Positions 13,624 to 15,178 of a stretch of DNA of 15,178 bases are shown here, in pieces. The notes below the pieces were generated by a model, which saw nothing but the letters and a program-made list of their open reading frames with translations, had not been told where the DNA came from and made no database searches. This stretch comes from Candidatus Nitrosopumilus sp. (GTDB lineage: Archaea > Thermoproteota > Nitrososphaeria > Nitrososphaerales > Nitrosopumilaceae). Where the stretch lies: assembly GCA_013203245.1 (NCBI GenBank), contig JABMOR010000126.1, forward strand, positions 1 through 15,178. Reading direction: 5' to 3'. A program made the position numbers and the translations under genes. Numbering within the stretch: the stretch's first letter is position 1; every line of letters starts with the position of its first letter.

Positions 13624-14171
13624 TTACCCAAGTTTTGTCCTTGACCAAATACTAGACTGTTTGAGGCTGGAAATACATAAGCTATAATATTCATCCATTG
13701 GTAATCAGGATCATACAGCCTGTAGAATCCTGAATCATTGAAAGTTATTGTAACTGATTTTCCAGGTAAGATTTCTCCCGTTGAGATTCTACCATCAGCA
13801 GTATATTGAATATGACGATCAGAGTTTTCTTTACCACTTAGAATACTATGTGATACAACATCATCATTTACTATTGTAATTGAAGTGCCAGGTTCAACTG
13901 AAATTCTATCTTGTGAAAAGAATCGAAGGTGGAATAAAGAATTCACTCCGGGTGTTAAATTATCAGCGGTTTTTTGTACAGATGAATGAAGGAGAATGTG
14001 AATCGTAGAATCATCAGATGTTTTAGATTCTGTGGTGGTAGTGTCAATTTTAGAAAGTGAGGATAATTTTGTGGTGTAAATTACTTTGTAGGTATCATCT
14101 GATGTTGTAATTCTACCTGTAAAACCATAAACTGATGCGTTCCTACTTTCCTCAACTAATCTTCCAAAAAA
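13620..14171 (-). pseudogene. 3' part of frame-split cupredoxin-like gene
   Basis: This frame is open without a stop from the T6 run at 14166-14171 to 13620 (183 residues). The only usual start that would give a free-standing protein is the GTG at 13946, which yields 108 residues beginning in mid-domain. The part before that GTG also looks coding (ASVYGFTGRITTSDDTYKVI). The C-terminal half is a cupredoxin-like beta sandwich: ISVEPGTSITIVNDDVVSHS, then GEILPGKSVTITFNDSGFY and YQWMNIIAYV. Where copper cupredoxins have Cys and His (C-x3-H-P-W-M type), it has Asp and Tyr (DPDYQWM), so a normal type 1 copper site is unlikely. It should be read as the continuation of the gene that starts at 14512; see the finding on frameshifting. 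Confidence 0.7.
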
Positions 14172-14512
14172 CTAATTGAAGAATCAAGCCCGCCTGAACT
14201 TTCAATATTACCGTTCATTCGAATATACTTGCCTTCACGCAAAAATTTTCCTTCTAAATTAGAAATTATAAATTCTTCATCGTCTAAAGTGATAAAACCG
14301 TCTTCTATTAGAAAGTCAATTGTACTTCCGCGTTGATTTTGAGAAGACAGGCCTAAATCAACTTCCGATATTCTAATTATTTCCTCAGTTACTGCAAAAC
14401 CTGAACCCTCTAAAAGAAATGCTTGATTTTCAGAAATTTCGGCAAATGATTCATTTACAAAATATCCTGATGAGACTACAAGTAAAGCTAATAGTGTAAG
14501 GGCTACCTTCAT
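14156..14512 (-). CDS. 5' part of frame-split secreted cupredoxin-like protein
   Basis: As it stands this is a 118-residue protein. A signal peptide comes first (1-24, core LTLLALLVVSSGYF, probable cut after SFA), then beta strands with repeated short motifs (ITLDDEEFIISNLEGKF, KYIRMNGNIESSGGLDSS). The frame closes with FLED and a TAG just after a run of six T. A shift of one base at that run joins it smoothly to the 183-residue open frame downstream (SSISFFGRLVEESRNASV) and gives one 297-residue secreted protein. The ATG has a TATA-like box about 26 nt upstream. The N-terminal domain itself is not recognised. Its truncation in this frame is either a sequence error, a recent mutation, or recoding. 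Confidence 0.75.
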   Translation of the reverse strand: MKVALTLLALLVVSSGYFVNESFAEISENQAFLLEGSGFAVTEEIIRISEVDLGLSSQNQRGSTIDFLIEDGFITLDDEEFIISNLEGKFLREGKYIRMNGNIESSGGLDSSISFLED

Positions 14513-14517
14513 GATTA

Positions 14518-14535
14518 AATTTGGTCTAATTTGGT
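14518..14535. repeat. Tandem ACCAAATT repeat in the promoter of the cupredoxin-like gene
   Basis: On the minus strand ACCAAATT occurs twice, 10 bp apart (14535-14528 and 14525-14518), between the TATA-like box and the ATG at 14512. One helical turn of spacing would put both copies on the same DNA face, as in an operator. Confidence 0.3.
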
Positions 14536-14541
14536 TTATAA
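14535..14541 (-). promoter_or_regulatory. TATA-like box of the cupredoxin-like gene
   Basis: TTATAAA on the minus strand is centred about 26 nt before the ATG at 14512. Confidence 0.45.
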
Positions 14542-14567
14542 TTTGCTACTAAATTATTTTAGACTGA

Positions 14568-14593
14568 TTAGGCAAATTCGTGGGTAAGCCTAA
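14568..14593. repeat. Inverted repeat TTAGGC-N14-GCCTAA
   Basis: Six-base arms (14568-14573 and 14588-14593) flank 14 nt, just after the stop of the SpoIIM-like gene and upstream of the TATA-like box of the cupredoxin-like gene. The arms equal those at 3766-3786. It could be a regulator site or a weak hairpin at the end of the SpoIIM-like message. Confidence 0.3.
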
Positions 14594-14596
14594 AAA

Positions 14597-15064
14597 TTAG
14601 AAACCAGGCATATCCATTAACCCTTCTTTTTGAGATAATTCTATCATGTAAAATTCTAGATAACCCCCTGCTAAAAGAAGACCTACAACAATTCCAATCT
14701 CAATCAATGTTGGTTTTACTAATGGAACCAAGTCGATTTTTTTAACTATTGCTTTAATCAAAATAAAACTTCTGGAAATTCCAAAAGAATATGCAACTAA
14801 TTCCATTAATCCAAATGGAGTTAAAAAAAGAATTGAAAGTGGAGGAATTTCAGCAATTTGTGGGACTGTTAGTGCTATTGAGGCAAAAGCAAATCCAGTA
14901 GACCAAGCAGAAAAAAGTCCCCATGCAACACCAAATCCTGGAATAAACATTGGAAGTGAAATAGTCAAATTATGAATAAAGATTCCAAAGGCATCAATAT
15001 CTAAAATCAGATCTTCAAATTCTGCCATGAAAGCATTTGCCTCTTCTATACTCACAGTAGACAT
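14597..15064 (-). CDS. SpoIIM-like multipass membrane protein, N-terminally shortened
   Basis: The 155-residue frame has about four transmembrane segments and resembles the SpoIIM (stage II sporulation protein M) family, found widely in archaea where its role is unknown. Landmarks are FIHNLTISLPMFIPGFGVAWG (29-49; IFxNN-like start and glycine-rich helix) and LTPFGLMELVAYSFGISRSF (81-100), which parallels the family's PHGxxEL motif. Two further hydrophobic stretches follow, ending in MIELSQKEGLMDMPGF. The ATG at 15064 lies inside the natural protein. The same frame continues upstream for 19 codons that encode a hydrophobic helix (ITFFVFLGLFATAYQIGS), up to a TGA at 15122-15124, beyond which a GAGGT-preceded GTG lies in frame. 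The gene is therefore probably interrupted by a nonsense change. Confidence 0.7.
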   Translation of the reverse strand: MSTVSIEEANAFMAEFEDLILDIDAFGIFIHNLTISLPMFIPGFGVAWGLFSAWSTGFAFASIALTVPQIAEIPPLSILFLTPFGLMELVAYSFGISRSFILIKAIVKKIDLVPLVKPTLIEIGIVVGLLLAGGYLEFYMIELSQKEGLMDMPGF

Positions 15065-15136
15065 GGAACCAATTTGATATGCAGTAGCAAATAATCCGAG
15101 AAATACAAAAAATGTGATTATTCAAATTTTATTCAC
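15065..15136 (-). pseudogene. TGA-interrupted N-terminus of the SpoIIM-like gene
   Basis: Reading from the GTG at 15136, the frame gives MNKI, then TGA (15124-15122), then a transmembrane-like helix that runs directly into the 15064 ATG. GAGGT at 15149-15145 lies 8 nt before the GTG and is a convincing ribosome binding site. One base change (TGA to AGA or CGA) would restore a 179-residue protein, close to normal SpoIIM length. Confidence 0.55.
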
Positions 15137-15178
15137 ATAGCCATACCTCATAAACAATATTTGAGGGTTGGTGTGGGC

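Noticed and set aside
15122..15124. TGA read as selenocysteine or another recoded amino acid
   Set aside because: There is no sign of a selenocysteine element, the position falls in a short cytoplasmic leader before a membrane helix, and this lineage is not known to use recoded TGA. A plain nonsense change or base error is simpler.
1..15178. Search for CRISPR arrays, insertion sequences, integrase sites and toxin-antitoxin pairs
   Set aside because: No regularly spaced repeats, transposase or integrase motifs, tRNA-end duplications or recognisable toxin pairs were found by eye.

Overview
The window looks like part of the chromosome of a low-GC, ammonia-oxidising-type archaeon (Nitrososphaerota/Thaumarchaeota, most likely a marine Nitrosopumilus relative). 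The evidence is an archaeal transcription factor B, a two-ring Cdc48/VAT ATPase, an archaeal Hsp20, a cobalamin-pathway methyltransferase (CbiE), several small zinc-binding proteins typical of this group, secreted proteins including a cyclophilin with a CFI-box tail, and very AT-rich intergenic DNA. TATA-like boxes lie about 24-29 nt before many start codons, which points to leaderless mRNAs. GTG and TTG starts are common. The phylum-level call rests on gene content and protein style, not on a marker alignment.

Layout. 1-2.5 kb: a hemerythrin-like protein (-) divergent from a CPA-type cation/proton antiporter (+), then a small unknown gene (-). 2.5-4.1 kb: a small zinc-ribbon protein (+), a 90-aa unknown (+), a crcB-like fluoride channel with a 76-aa unknown gene behind it (-), and a DUF1059-type small protein (+). 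4.2-5.9 kb: TFB (+), a secreted proline-rich coiled-coil protein (-) and a small CxxC/HxxxxH protein (-). 5.9-8.6 kb: an hsp20-cdc48 operon (-), a proteostasis unit whose promoter carries a perfect 18-bp palindrome between TATA box and start codon. 8.7-10.8 kb: an ACT-domain-like protein (+) and a type II NADH dehydrogenase-like flavoprotein (+). 10.8-12.3 kb: a secreted, membrane-anchored cyclophilin/PsbP-like/CFI-box protein (-). 12.4-13.6 kb: a PH-like small protein and cbiE in tandem (+). 13.6-15.1 kb: two minus-strand genes, both with broken reading frames. One is a secreted cupredoxin-like protein split by a one-base frame change at a T6 run. The other is a SpoIIM-like membrane protein whose natural first transmembrane segment is cut off by an in-frame TGA.

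No CRISPR array, transposase, tRNA or rRNA was seen, and there is no gene-free stretch over 300 bases. The apparently empty 209 bases at 13947-14155 are coding once the frameshift is recognised. This is mostly ordinary core and lineage-specific chromosome. The points most worth checking are the slippery-site frameshift, the interrupted SpoIIM gene, the hsp20 operator, the fluoride channel without its phenylalanine box, and the three-part cyclophilin.
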